Shown here: positions 6,802 through 13,794 of the stretch, in pieces
Numbering within the stretch: the first letter of the stretch is position 1
How the letters are laid out: each line of letters starts with the position of its first letter
NCBI GenBank assembly: GCA_026419655.1
Contig: JANZZA010000353.1
Span: 1 to 14,021 of the forward strand
Source: Armatimonadota bacterium
Lineage (GTDB): Bacteria > Armatimonadota > Zipacnadia > Zipacnadales > FEN-943
Direction of reading: 5' to 3'
Length of the DNA: 14,021 bases
The notes under the pieces: generated by a model
Database searches by the model: none
What the model was told of the DNA's origin: nothing
What the model saw: only the letters and a program-made list of their open reading frames with translations
Made by a program: the position numbers and the translations under genes

Positions 6802-7953
6802 ATGGCGCAACAGACACTGGACTATTACGAGATTCTCGGCGTTAAGCGGGATGCCACTGCTGACGAAATACGCAAAGCGTATCGTCGGCTGGCACGCAAG
6901 TACCATCCTGACGTCAACCCCGGTGACCCGGAGGCTGAAGAGCGGTTCAAGCAGATTAGCCAGGCTTACGCTGTCCTGAGCGACCCGGAAAAGCGCAAGA
7001 AGTACGACATGTTCGGTCATGCCTGGGAGCAGGCGCAGTACTCCGGCCAGGCACGGCCCGACCAGGACTTTGCCCAGTTTGTCTTTGAGCATTTCGGCGC
7101 GGGGAGCTTTGCTGAGATATTTGGCGACCTTTTTGGCGACCTGGGCTTTGGCCCGGGCGGCTTTCAGACCAGGGTGCGGACTGGGGTAGGGGAGCGGCCC
7201 ACGCGCCGGGTGCCACGCCGTGGCCAGGACGTTTTTGAAGAGCTAACGATAAGTTTCAAGGAGTCCATCCACGGCGGGGAGCGGGCCTTCACTCTGGAAA
7301 TGGCCGACGCCTGCCCGGAGTGTGGCGGCCTGGGTGGGCAGACGGCTCAGTGCACGGCCTGCGGCGGGACTGGGGTGAGCAGACAGACTGGTCTCTTTGG
7401 CATGGCGATGTCGTGTCCGCAGTGCCAGGGGACCGGCGAGATGGTAACGAGTCGGTGTGCATCCTGCCGGGGGACAGGCGAAGCCCTGCGCCGGCGCAAG
7501 GTGACCGTGAAAATACCGCCCGGCATCCGCGACGGTCAACAGTTACGACTCCGCGGGGAGGGCGGACGGGGCTTCTTCGGTGGCCCCAACGGCGACCTGG
7601 TATTTACGGTGCGCGTCCAGCCGCATCCGTTCTTCACGCGGCAGGGCGACGATATTCTGGCCAGGGTGCCGATAAGTCTCGTCGAGGCCGCCTTGGGGGC
7701 CGAAATAAGCGTGCCTACGGTGCACGGTCGGGCGAGGCTTAAGATCCCGGCCGGGACCGCCAGTGGCGCGAAGTTCCGAATGCGCGGCCAGGGGGCACCA
7801 CGGCCCGGCAAGCGCGGCGAGGTGGGCGACATGATAGTCGAAGTTTACGTCGTCCCGCCCAAGAAGCTTTCCGCCAAGGCCCGCCAGCTCCTTGAAAACT
7901 TGCGCGACGAACTTAAAGAAGACCCGCGGGCCGACTTGCCGGACGGGCTTTAG
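6802..7953 (+). CDS. dnaJ: Chaperone protein DnaJ (Hsp40), type I
   Basis: 383 residues, normal length. It delivers substrates to DnaK and stimulates its ATPase. The J domain is at 6-70 with the essential HPD at 35-37. A Gly/Phe-rich segment follows (about 71-125), including GDLFGDLGFGPGG. The zinc-binding region has four CxxCxGxG motifs at 171-178, 184-191, 205-212 and 219-226, all intact. The C-terminal substrate-binding domains contain PPGIRDGQQLRLRGEGG and a later RMRGQGAP repeat of the same type. The ribosome binding site is weak (GGGGA about 10 nt upstream). It follows the hsp20 pair by 141 bp, in which a strong hairpin lies. Confidence 0.97.
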   Translation: MAQQTLDYYEILGVKRDATADEIRKAYRRLARKYHPDVNPGDPEAEERFKQISQAYAVLSDPEKRKKYDMFGHAWEQAQYSGQARPDQDFAQFVFEHFGAGSFAEIFGDLFGDLGFGPGGFQTRVRTGVGERPTRRVPRRGQDVFEELTISFKESIHGGERAFTLEMADACPECGGLGGQTAQCTACGGTGVSRQTGLFGMAMSCPQCQGTGEMVTSRCASCRGTGEALRRRKVTVKIPPGIRDGQQLRLRGEGGRGFFGGPNGDLVFTVRVQPHPFFTRQGDDILARVPISLVEAALGAEISVPTVHGRARLKIPAGTASGAKFRMRGQGAPRPGKRGEVGDMIVEVYVVPPKKLSAKARQLLENLRDELKEDPRADLPDGL

Positions 7954-8081
7954 GCAGCGGTGGAGCGACTCGCAGCCAGGCTGGTGGGGACCCACACCGC
8001 CAGCTTCCGGCAAAGCTACGTTGCCACTGTGTGCTGGGCAAGCCGCTTAGGGGTCAGCGGTGGCGGGGCGGGTACCTTGAC

Positions 8082-8142
8082 AGCACGAAAAACTGTGGGA
8101 ATGGGGTCTGGGGTAGAACCCTTTTCAAAGGGTTTCCCCCAG
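8082..8142 (+). repeat. Palindromic intergenic repeat, copy B
   Basis: AGCACGAAAAACTGTGGGAA, then TGGGGTCTGGGGTAG, then AACCCTTTTCAAAGGGTTT and CCCCCAG. It shares its layout with copies A, C and D. The AACCCTTT/AAAGGGTT arms form a near-perfect palindrome flanked by G and C runs that can lengthen the stem. Similarity to copy D continues downstream: CTTTGGGCGAAAAG (8157-8170) matches CTTTGGGCAAAAAG (11458-11471), and GGCGG at 8216-8220 is equivalently placed at 11515-11519. The full element may therefore be about 135-140 bp. Confidence 0.85.
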
Positions 8143-8185
8143 CAGGGGGGCCCCCTCTTTGGGCGAAAAGCGGGGTTCCCCCTGC
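8142..8185 (+). repeat. Inverted repeat downstream of repeat copy B
   Basis: GCAGGGGG (8142-8149) is complementary to CCCCCTGC (8178-8185). Inside, CCCC (8151-8154) can pair with GGGG (8172-8175), giving an imperfect stem of about 12 bp. It follows the main palindrome of copy B directly and may be part of the same element. No T-run follows the stem. Confidence 0.6.
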
Positions 8186-8287
8186 TCTCCCTCCCCGCAA
8201 ATGCTCGTGCTCCCTGGCGGAAAAGCGTGGTCACCAGACCTGCGCAGAGGGGCCACAGGTGCCGCAAGCGCTACTGCCCAGGTGAAG

Positions 8288-8345
8288 AGCACGGAAAATT
8301 TTGGGAAGGGGTCTGGGGAGAACCCTTTTCGAAGGGTTCCCCCAG
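8288..8345 (+). repeat. Palindromic intergenic repeat, copy C
   Basis: AGCACGGAAAATTTTGGGAA, then GGGGTCTGGGGAG, then AACCCTTTTCGAAGGGTT and CCCCCAG. It is in direct orientation about 145 bp after copy B. GGGG, an AG bulge and AACCCTT pair with AAGGGTT and CCCC around a TTCG loop, an especially stable tetraloop when transcribed. It is the most symmetrical of the four copies. Confidence 0.85.
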
Positions 8346-8437
8346 AAAAACGCCGTGCGAGGAGATCTCCGGCCTTAGTTTAGGGATGGCTGTCGGTTCG
8401 ACGGGACTAGAACAAGGCTGATTGCGGAGAGGTAGCT

Positions 8438-8815
8438 ATGCGAGACCGCAGCTTAAACGAGCCTGTATACATCATTAGCGTGGCGGCAAAGCTCGTGGGT
8501 GTGCATCCGCAGACCTTGCGCACCTACGAGCGCCTTGGTTTTGTGCGGCCCCGGCGGACCGGCCGCGGCCAGAGGTTATATTGCGAGGCTGACCTTGAAC
8601 GCATCCGCCAGATACGGCGCCTTACCGAAGAGATGGGCGTCAATCTGGCCGGCGTGGAGATAATACTAAAGCTGCTGGAGCGCGTGGAACAGCTTCAGCA
8701 GCAGGTGGAGCGGCTGATGGAAGAGCTTGAACGTGGGCCGCGGCAGCTTAAGCCGCCGCAGCAGGATACTTTATCGCAGGTTATACCGGTGCAGGCGCCC
8801 GGGGTCGCCGAGTAG
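8438..8815 (+). CDS. hspR: MerR-family heat-shock repressor, HspR-like
   Basis: 125 residues behind a good ribosome binding site (GGAGAGGT, 8425-8432). A MerR-type winged helix-turn-helix covers about 10-77: ISVAAKLVGVHPQTLRTYER (13-32) is the recognition helix region, then RPRRTGRGQRLY (37-48, wing) and LTEEMGVNLAGVEIIL (62-77). A short coiled coil with leucines (LLERVEQLQQQVERLMEELE, 79-98) probably dimerises it, and the tail is Pro/Gln-rich. No effector-binding domain or Cys cluster is present. This is the HspR layout: known HspR proteins repress dnaK operons by binding HAIR sites, using DnaK as co-repressor. The HAIR-like site at 3660-3680 and its place between dnaJ and a Clp gene agree. 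The start of the Clp ATPase lies 36 bp downstream. Confidence 0.87.
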   Translation: MRDRSLNEPVYIISVAAKLVGVHPQTLRTYERLGFVRPRRTGRGQRLYCEADLERIRQIRRLTEEMGVNLAGVEIILKLLERVEQLQQQVERLMEELERGPRQLKPPQQDTLSQVIPVQAPGVAE

Positions 8816-8840
8816 CCTGCCCCCGGGCGGCGCCCGCAGG
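8816..8840 (+). promoter_or_regulatory. Hairpin overlapping the Clp ATPase ribosome binding site
   Basis: CCTGC (8816-8820) pairs with GCAGG (8836-8840), and GGGC (8825-8828) with GCCC (8832-8835), leaving CCCC (8821-8824) bulged. The AGG at 8838-8840 is the first half of the likely Shine-Dalgarno AGGTGG (8838-8843), so folding would hide it. That could act as a heat-opened switch or merely couple translation to hspR, whose stop codon directly precedes the hairpin. This is inference from base pairing only. Confidence 0.4.
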
Positions 8841-8851
8841 TGGATGAGATT

Positions 8852-11317
8852 ATGAACTTCGACAAGCTGACCAACAAGGCTAAGGAAGCCTTTAGCGGTG
8901 CCCAGCAGGTGCTCGAGCGGTACAAACACAACCAGCTCGGAGTCGAGCACTTGCTGCTGGCCATGTTAGAGGACGACGCCAGTACAGTTGCCCGCTTGGT
9001 GGATGAGGCTGGGGCTGACCGCACCCAAATCCGCCAGCGTATTGAGCGTGAGCTGGCCAAGCAGCCGCAGGTGTCGGGCGGCGGCGCCGGGCAGATTTAC
9101 ATTTCCACTGCTCTCGACCGCATCATGCGGGACGCCGAGAAGATAGCCGACCGCATGAAGGACGCCTACGTGGCGCAGGAGCACATTCTTCTGGCAATTA
9201 TCGAGGACGGCACGACGCCATCAGCTCGCTACTTGGCCGAGGCCGGTGTTGACCGTGAGAAGGTCCTCCGCGAGCTTGCAGAGATGCGCGGCAGCCAGCG
9301 GGTTACCTCGGAAGACGCTGAGGCGCGCTACGAGGCCCTCCAGCGCTTCAGCCGCGACCTGACGGAGCTCGCGCGCGCGGGCAAGCTCGACCCTGTCATC
9401 GGCCGCGATGCGGAAATCCGGCGCGTGATGGAGATACTGGCGCGGCGCACCAAGAACAATCCGGCCCTTATCGGCGACCCTGGCGTGGGCAAGACTGCGA
9501 TCGTTGAAGGATTGGCCCAACGCATTGCGGCCGGTCAGGTGCCCGATGTGCTCAAGGACAAGCGCGTGCTACAGCTTGACCTGGCCGGCATGGTGGCGGG
9601 CACCAAGTATCGCGGCGAATTTGAGGAGCGCCTGAAGGCCGTCGTAGACGAAATAAAAGCCGCTGAGGGCAAGATCATTGTTTTCCTGGACGAGCTGCAC
9701 ACCGTCGTTGGTGCTGGGGCGGCCGAGGGCGCCATTGACGCTGCCAACATCCTCAAGCCTGCTCTCGCCCGCGGCGAGCTGCAGTGCATCGGCGCCACGA
9801 CGCTGGATGAATACCGCAAATACATCGAGAAGGACCCGGCCCTGGAGCGGCGATTCCAGCCCGTCTACGTGGGCGAGCCATCGGTGACGGACACCGTCGA
9901 GATACTTAAGGGCCTCAAGCCCAAATACGAGGAACATCACGGCGTGCAGATTACCGACGCGGCTCTGGAAGCCGCCGCGGTCCTGGCTGACCGCTACATC
10001 TCCGATCGCCACCTGCCCGACAAGGCCATTGACCTGATAGACGAGGCTGCCGCGCGGGTGCGGCTGGCGACTTATGACCTGCCGCCCAGGCCGGAGGCTC
10101 TGCGTAAAGAGAAAGAAGAGCTTACCCGCAAGGGCGTCGAGGCATCGCGGCGCGGTGACTGGCAGGAGGCCGAGCGCATCAAACAGCGCCTCGACCAAAT
10201 CGAGGCCCAGATACCGATAGCTGAGCAGAAGTGGGCGGGCCGCGAGACCCTTAAGGATGCCGTCACGCCTGAGGACATCGCTGAAATCGTTTCCGACTGG
10301 ACTGGCATTCCTGTGCGCGACATGCTCGAAGACGAGGCCCGCAAGCTCCTGCAGATGGAAGAACGGCTGCACAGGCGGGTGAAGGGCCAGCATGAGGCAG
10401 TGGCGGCGGTCTCAGAGGCCATCCGGCGCGCCCGCGCCGGCCTCAAGGACCCGCGCCGGCCCATCGGCTCCTTTATCTTCCTCGGGCCAACAGGCGTCGG
10501 CAAAACGGAGCTTGCCCGTGCCCTGGCTGAGTTTCTCTTCGACGACGAGGACGCCATGGTGCGCCTGGACATGTCCGAGTACATGGAAAAGCACACCGTC
10601 TGGCGGCTCATCGGTGCGCCGCCTGGCTACGTCGGCTACGAGGAAGGCGGCCAGCTCACCGAAGCCGTCCGCCGCCGGCCCTATCGCGTCATTCTCCTCG
10701 ACGAGATCGAAAAGGCCCATCCCGACGTATTCAATGTCCTTTTGCAGATTCTCGAAGACGGCCGGCTCACCGACGGCCAGGGACATACCGTGGACTTTGC
10801 CAACACTGTCGTCATCATGACCAGCAACATTGGCTCACAGCACATCACTCCGCCCAGGCCGGAATGGAGCGACGACCGCCGCCGCGAGCATTATGAGGCC
10901 ATGCGCGACCAGGTCCTTGACGAGCTGAAGCGCGTTTTCCGGCCCGAACTGCTCAACCGTATTGACGAGGTCATCGTTTTCCATCCGCTCACGCGGGCGG
11001 AGATACTGGAAATCGTGGACCTGATGCTGGAGCGGGTGGGGGAGCGGCTGAGGGAGCGGCGGATCGGCCTGAAGACCACGGACGCGGCCAGGGAGCTTCT
11101 GGCCGACCTGGGCTACGACCCGGCCTATGGTGCCCGGCCGCTGCGCCGCGTCATACAAAAGCACGTCGAGAACCCGATTTCCTCGGCACTGCTCCGCGGC
11201 GAGTTCGCCGAGGGCGACACGATAATAGTAGACGCCGAGGACGGTAAGGTGACCTTGCGCTTGCAAGTTGTCGAGGAAGAACATTCGCCGGCCCGCGCTG
11301 AGGGCGGCGAGGTTTAG
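8852..11317 (+). CDS. Clp/Hsp100 AAA+ unfoldase, ClpB-type with a short ClpC-like middle region
   Basis: 821 residues from ATG 8852, chosen over the in-frame GTG 8840 because MNFDKLTNKAKEAF is the family start and AGGTGG (8838-8843) sits 8 nt before it. Domains: double Clp-N repeat (about 1-145); first AAA+ module with Walker A GDPGVGKT (208-215) and Walker B FLDELHT (Asp 280, Glu 281); second module with GPTGVGKT (545-552) and LLDEIEK (Asp 617, Glu 618); then the C-terminal small domain. Between the modules only about 58 residues (409-466) form the helical middle part, against roughly 115 in E. coli ClpB; it looks like the ClpC UVR-like segment (GDWQEAERIKQRLDQIEAQ). After MTSNIG I see no LGF/VGF/IGL-type ClpP loop, which ClpC and ClpA have. 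It could be a DnaK-linked disaggregase variant or a stand-alone unfoldase. It follows hspR by 36 bp. Databases may label it clpB or clpC. Confidence 0.92.
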   Translation: MNFDKLTNKAKEAFSGAQQVLERYKHNQLGVEHLLLAMLEDDASTVARLVDEAGADRTQIRQRIERELAKQPQVSGGGAGQIYISTALDRIMRDAEKIADRMKDAYVAQEHILLAIIEDGTTPSARYLAEAGVDREKVLRELAEMRGSQRVTSEDAEARYEALQRFSRDLTELARAGKLDPVIGRDAEIRRVMEILARRTKNNPALIGDPGVGKTAIVEGLAQRIAAGQVPDVLKDKRVLQLDLAGMVAGTKYRGEFEERLKAVVDEIKAAEGKIIVFLDELHTVVGAGAAEGAIDAANILKPALARGELQCIGATTLDEYRKYIEKDPALERRFQPVYVGEPSVTDTVEILKGLKPKYEEHHGVQITDAALEAAAVLADRYISDRHLPDKAIDLIDEAAARVRLATYDLPPRPEALRKEKEELTRKGVEASRRGDWQEAERIKQRLDQIEAQIPIAEQKWAGRETLKDAVTPEDIAEIVSDWTGIPVRDMLEDEARKLLQMEERLHRRVKGQHEAVAAVSEAIRRARAGLKDPRRPIGSFIFLGPTGVGKTELARALAEFLFDDEDAMVRLDMSEYMEKHTVWRLIGAPPGYVGYEEGGQLTEAVRRRPYRVILLDEIEKAHPDVFNVLLQILEDGRLTDGQGHTVDFANTVVIMTSNIGSQHITPPRPEWSDDRRREHYEAMRDQVLDELKRVFRPELLNRIDEVIVFHPLTRAEILEIVDLMLERVGERLRERRIGLKTTDAARELLADLGYDPAYGARPLRRVIQKHVENPISSALLRGEFAEGDTIIVDAEDGKVTLRLQVVEEEHSPARAEGGEV

Positions 11318-11386
11318 GCCGGAAAGTAGTGCATGGTCGCACCTGGCTGCGCGGTTGACTTTTACCGTGGGGTGTGCGGTGGATGC

Positions 11387-11446
11387 AGCACGAAAAAGTT
11401 TGGCAAGGGGGTTTGGGGGAGGACCCTTTTAAACGGGTTTCACCAG
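11387..11446 (+). repeat. Palindromic intergenic repeat, copy D
   Basis: AGCACGAAAAAGTTTGGCAA, then GGGGGTTTGGGGGAGG, then ACCCTTTTAAACGGGTTT and CACCAG. Its first 20 bases closely match those of inverted copy A. The palindrome is partly decayed (ACGGGT instead of AAGGGT). CTTTGGGCAAAAAG (11458-11471) downstream repeats a motif that also follows copy B. Confidence 0.83.
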
Positions 11447-11612
11447 GAGAAGCTGGCCTTTGGGCAAAAAGGGAGTCAACTACACCCGTTTAGCTGCCAA
11501 TGGTCGTCCGTCCAGGCGGAAGGCGCTTCTGCCATTTTATAACAAGGCGGCCTTGCGCGGCTGGTCGTTGACACGTAAGATTCGCGGGCTTGGGTGCCTG
11601 CGATGACATAAG

Positions 11613-11632
11613 CGGCCCGATAAGCTGGGCCG
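11613..11632 (+). promoter_or_regulatory. Inverted repeat upstream of groES
   Basis: CGGCCC (11613-11618) and GGGCCG (11627-11632) are a perfect 6-bp inverted repeat around an 8-nt loop (GATAAGCT), about 33 nt before the groES start. It could be a protein-binding site or a leader hairpin. It does not match CIRCE or HAIR. Confidence 0.35.
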
Positions 11633-11665
11633 ATACCTAATCGTTACGCGAAGGGAGGAAGGACT

Positions 11666-11956
11666 ATGGCAAAGCTGCGGATACTTGGTGACCGGGTAAT
11701 GGTGAAGCCCGATAAGGAAGAAAAGAGCCCGGGTGGCATCCTGCTGCCGGAGACGGCTAAGGAAAAGCCTCAGAAGGGCACCGTCGTTGCGGTCGGTCCG
11801 GGCCGCCGGGACGAGAAGGGCAACCTGATACCCGTTGACCTCGCCGAAGGCGACCGCGTGGTCTTCGCCAAGTATGGCGGCCACCAGGTGACCGTGGACG
11901 GTGAGGAGTACACCATTCTCGACTCCGACCAGGTCTATGCGAAGATAGTTGACTGA
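11666..11956 (+). CDS. groES: Co-chaperonin GroES (Hsp10)
   Basis: 96 residues, normal length, with the strong ribosome binding site GGGAGGAAGG (11652-11661). It forms the seven-membered lid of the GroEL cage. Visible: KLRILGDRVMVKPDKEE at the start, the mobile loop EEKSPGGILLPETAKEKPQ (about 17-35), which docks on GroEL, the GTVVAVGPG strand, EGDRVVFAKYGG, and the ending DGEEYTILDSDQVYAKIVD. Nothing is missing. It precedes groEL by 92 bp in the usual order. Confidence 0.97.
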   Translation: MAKLRILGDRVMVKPDKEEKSPGGILLPETAKEKPQKGTVVAVGPGRRDEKGNLIPVDLAEGDRVVFAKYGGHQVTVDGEEYTILDSDQVYAKIVD

Positions 11957-12048
11957 CACCTGGTAGCAGACCCATCGCTGCGGGGCGCGGGCGTGAAGGG
12001 TTGTCCCGCGGCGGCATGCTAAAAACCGATGGAAAGGAGAGGTACGAC

Positions 12049-13677
12049 ATGGCGGCTAAGGACATTCTTTATAGCGAGAGTGCGCGGGCGGCCCTGGAGC
12101 GGGGCGCTGATACGGTCGCGAACGCAGTCAAGGTGACCCTGGGCCCCGCGGGCCGAAATGTTCTCCTGCAGAAAAGCTGGGGCGGCCCGACCATCACCAA
12201 GGACGGCGTGACCGTGGCCAAGGAAATAGAGCTACCCGACCATTTCGAGAACATGGGCGCCAAGCTGCTCATCCAGGTGGCGTCGAAAACTAACGACATC
12301 GCCGGCGACGGCACCACCACCGCGACGGTGCTTGCCCAGGCCATGCTCCGCCAGGGCCTGAAGGCCGTGGCGGCCGGCGCCAATCCGATGTTCCTCAAGC
12401 GCGGCATTGACCGCGCCGTTGAGGCCGTGGGAAAGGCGCTGCGCGACCTCGCTGTCGAGGTAGACACGCCTGATAAGATGCGCAGCGTCGCGGCTATAGC
12501 CGGCAATGACCCGGAAATTGGTCGGATTGTGGCCGAGGCCATGGAAGAGGTCGGCAAAGACGGCGTCATCACCGTCGAAGAAGGCAAGACCTCGGAGACC
12601 AAGCTCGACTTCGTCGAGGGCATGCAACTCGACAAGGGCTTTATCTCCCCCTACTTCGTCACCGCGCCCGAGTCCATGGAGTGCATCCTCGACGAGCCTT
12701 ACGTGCTCATTTTCGAAAAGAAAATCTCTTCGGCGATAGACTTTGTGCCGCTGCTGGAGAAGGTTGCGCGGGCTGGCCGGCCGCTGCTGGTCATTGCCGA
12801 GGATGTTGAGGGCGACGCATTGGCCACGCTGGTGGTCAATCACCTTCGCGGCACCCTGCGGGCCTGCGCGGTTAAGGCGCCTGGCTTCGGCGACCGGCGC
12901 AAGGCCATTATGGCCGACGTGGCAGTTCTCACTGGTGGCACCTTCGTCAGCGAAGACCTCGGCCTTAAACTGGAAAACGTTGATTTGGACCAACTTGGCC
13001 AGGCCAAGCGCGTCGTCGTTGACAAAGACCACTGCACCATTATCGAGGGCTACGGCGACCCCGACAACATCCAGGCACGCATCCGCCAGATCCGCAAGCA
13101 GATCGAAGAAACCGACTCCGACTACGACCGCGAGAAACTTGAGGAGCGCCTTGCCAAGCTCACCGGCGGCGTAGCCGTCATCAAGGTCGGCGCGGCCACC
13201 GAAACGGAGCTGAAGGAAAAGAAGCACCGCTTCGAGGACGCCCTCTCGGCCACGCGGGCGGCCGTCGAGGAAGGGATTGTGGCTGGTGGCGGCGCGGCCC
13301 TGGTACATTGCCTGTCGGCCCTCGACGAACTAAAGGCCGACAACGATGATGAGGCCACAGGTATCGAAATTGTCCGCGCGGCCATGAAGGAGCCGATGCG
13401 GGCGATTGCCAACAATGCCGGCTACGAGGGGTCTGTCATCGTCGAGCGCGTCAGCCAGAATGGCGACCCCAAGTGGGGCTTCGATGCAGCCGCCGGTGAA
13501 GAGCGCGACCTTATGGCCGCCGGCATCGCTGACCCGGTGAAGGTCGTGCGAGTGGCTCTCGAAAACGCCGCCAGCATCGCGGGCATGATCCTAACCACCG
13601 AGACGGCCATCGCCGAAATTGAAAAGGAAGAAGACCAGAAGCCCAAGGTCCCGACCCCACCGCGACGGGGGTTCTAG
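12049..13677 (+). CDS. groEL: Chaperonin GroEL (Hsp60)
   Basis: 542 residues from ATG 12049; the frame is open further upstream, but GGAAAGGAGAGG (12031-12042) lies 6 nt before this ATG and MAAKDILYSESARAAL is the family start. With GroES it forms the ATP-driven folding cage. Visible: TLGPAGRNV (30-38), the ATP-binding GDGTTTATVLA (86-96), the apical-domain motifs AEDVEGDALATLVVN and APGFGDRRKAIMADVAVLTGG, the catalytic-type Asp in RFEDALSATRAAVEEG (Asp about 397) and VAGGGAAL. The C-terminus ends KPKVPTPPRRGF instead of the flexible GGM repeats that line the cavity in most GroELs. Such tails are seen among extra GroEL paralogues in genomes with several copies, so another groEL may exist elsewhere. 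Confidence 0.97.
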   Translation: MAAKDILYSESARAALERGADTVANAVKVTLGPAGRNVLLQKSWGGPTITKDGVTVAKEIELPDHFENMGAKLLIQVASKTNDIAGDGTTTATVLAQAMLRQGLKAVAAGANPMFLKRGIDRAVEAVGKALRDLAVEVDTPDKMRSVAAIAGNDPEIGRIVAEAMEEVGKDGVITVEEGKTSETKLDFVEGMQLDKGFISPYFVTAPESMECILDEPYVLIFEKKISSAIDFVPLLEKVARAGRPLLVIAEDVEGDALATLVVNHLRGTLRACAVKAPGFGDRRKAIMADVAVLTGGTFVSEDLGLKLENVDLDQLGQAKRVVVDKDHCTIIEGYGDPDNIQARIRQIRKQIEETDSDYDREKLEERLAKLTGGVAVIKVGAATETELKEKKHRFEDALSATRAAVEEGIVAGGGAALVHCLSALDELKADNDDEATGIEIVRAAMKEPMRAIANNAGYEGSVIVERVSQNGDPKWGFDAAAGEERDLMAAGIADPVKVVRVALENAASIAGMILTTETAIAEIEKEEDQKPKVPTPPRRGF

Positions 13678-13703
13678 GGGCTTCGCGTGGCGGCGTTGTA
13701 CTC

Positions 13704-13742
13704 GCCGGCTCACGTCCCGGCCATGACTGGCCAAGGGCCGGC
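13704..13742 (+). other. Nested inverted repeats in the groEL 3-prime region
   Basis: GCCGGC (13704-13709) can pair with GCCGGC (13737-13742). Within it GGCCA (13719-13723) pairs with TGGCC (13728-13732) around a TGAC loop. The structure lies between the groEL stop and the terminator-like hairpin and may protect the 3-prime end of the transcript. Confidence 0.4.
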
Positions 13743-13766
13743 GACAGCAGGGACCCGTGGAAGTAC

Positions 13767-13794
13767 CGGGCCGGGGGCCTCCGCCCCCGGCCCG
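13767..13794 (+). terminator. Transcription terminator hairpin after groEL
   Basis: CGGGCCGGGGGC (13767-13778) and GCCCCCGGCCCG (13783-13794) form a perfect 12-bp GC stem with a CTCC tetraloop, 90 bp after the groEL stop. It is followed by ATTTCATG, only a short T-run, so termination may be partly Rho-assisted. It is the strongest hairpin in the window and marks the end of the chaperone cluster. Confidence 0.75.

Larger units (their letters stand above)
7954..8437 (+). other. Intergenic region between dnaJ and hspR carrying two repeats
   Basis: 484 bp with no supportable gene; an open frame across most of it lies over the repeats and has no family features. It holds repeat copies B and C and an inverted repeat (8142-8185). 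TTGACA occurs at 8077-8082 but has no -10 partner at a usable distance. No convincing promoter or HAIR operator for hspR is seen; GGAGAGGT (8425-8432) is the ribosome binding site of hspR. Confidence 0.6.
11318..11665 (+). other. Intergenic region between the Clp ATPase and groES
   Basis: 348 bp without a supportable gene. It contains repeat copy D and a small inverted repeat before groES. TTGACA at 11568-11573 has no matching -10 box 16-18 nt downstream, and TATAAC at 11538-11543 has no good -35. No CIRCE (TTAGCACTC-N9-GAGTGCTAA) and no HAIR site was found, so the control of groES is not visible. Confidence 0.6.

Noticed and set aside
8077..8105. TTGACA at the start of repeat copy B as an hspR promoter
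   Set aside because: The expected -10 position reads AATGGG; the match is probably chance.
8082..8345. Repeats B and C as a CRISPR array
   Set aside because: Only two imperfect copies in direct orientation with a spacer of about 145 bp, other copies dispersed and inverted, and no cas genes.
7960..8421. 153-codon plus-strand open frame between dnaJ and hspR
   Set aside because: It runs through repeat copies B and C, has repeat-derived low-complexity sequence, no recognisable domain and no ribosome binding site.
9569..10393. 274-codon minus-strand open frame opposite the Clp ATPase
   Set aside because: Antisense shadow of a well-supported AAA+ coding sequence.
11568..11610. TTGACA before groES as a promoter
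   Set aside because: No -10-like hexamer lies 16-18 nt downstream; the nearest AT-rich bases are over 30 nt away.
12232..13308. 358-codon minus-strand open frame opposite groEL
   Set aside because: Shadow of groEL in the antisense frame; no ribosome binding site or family features.
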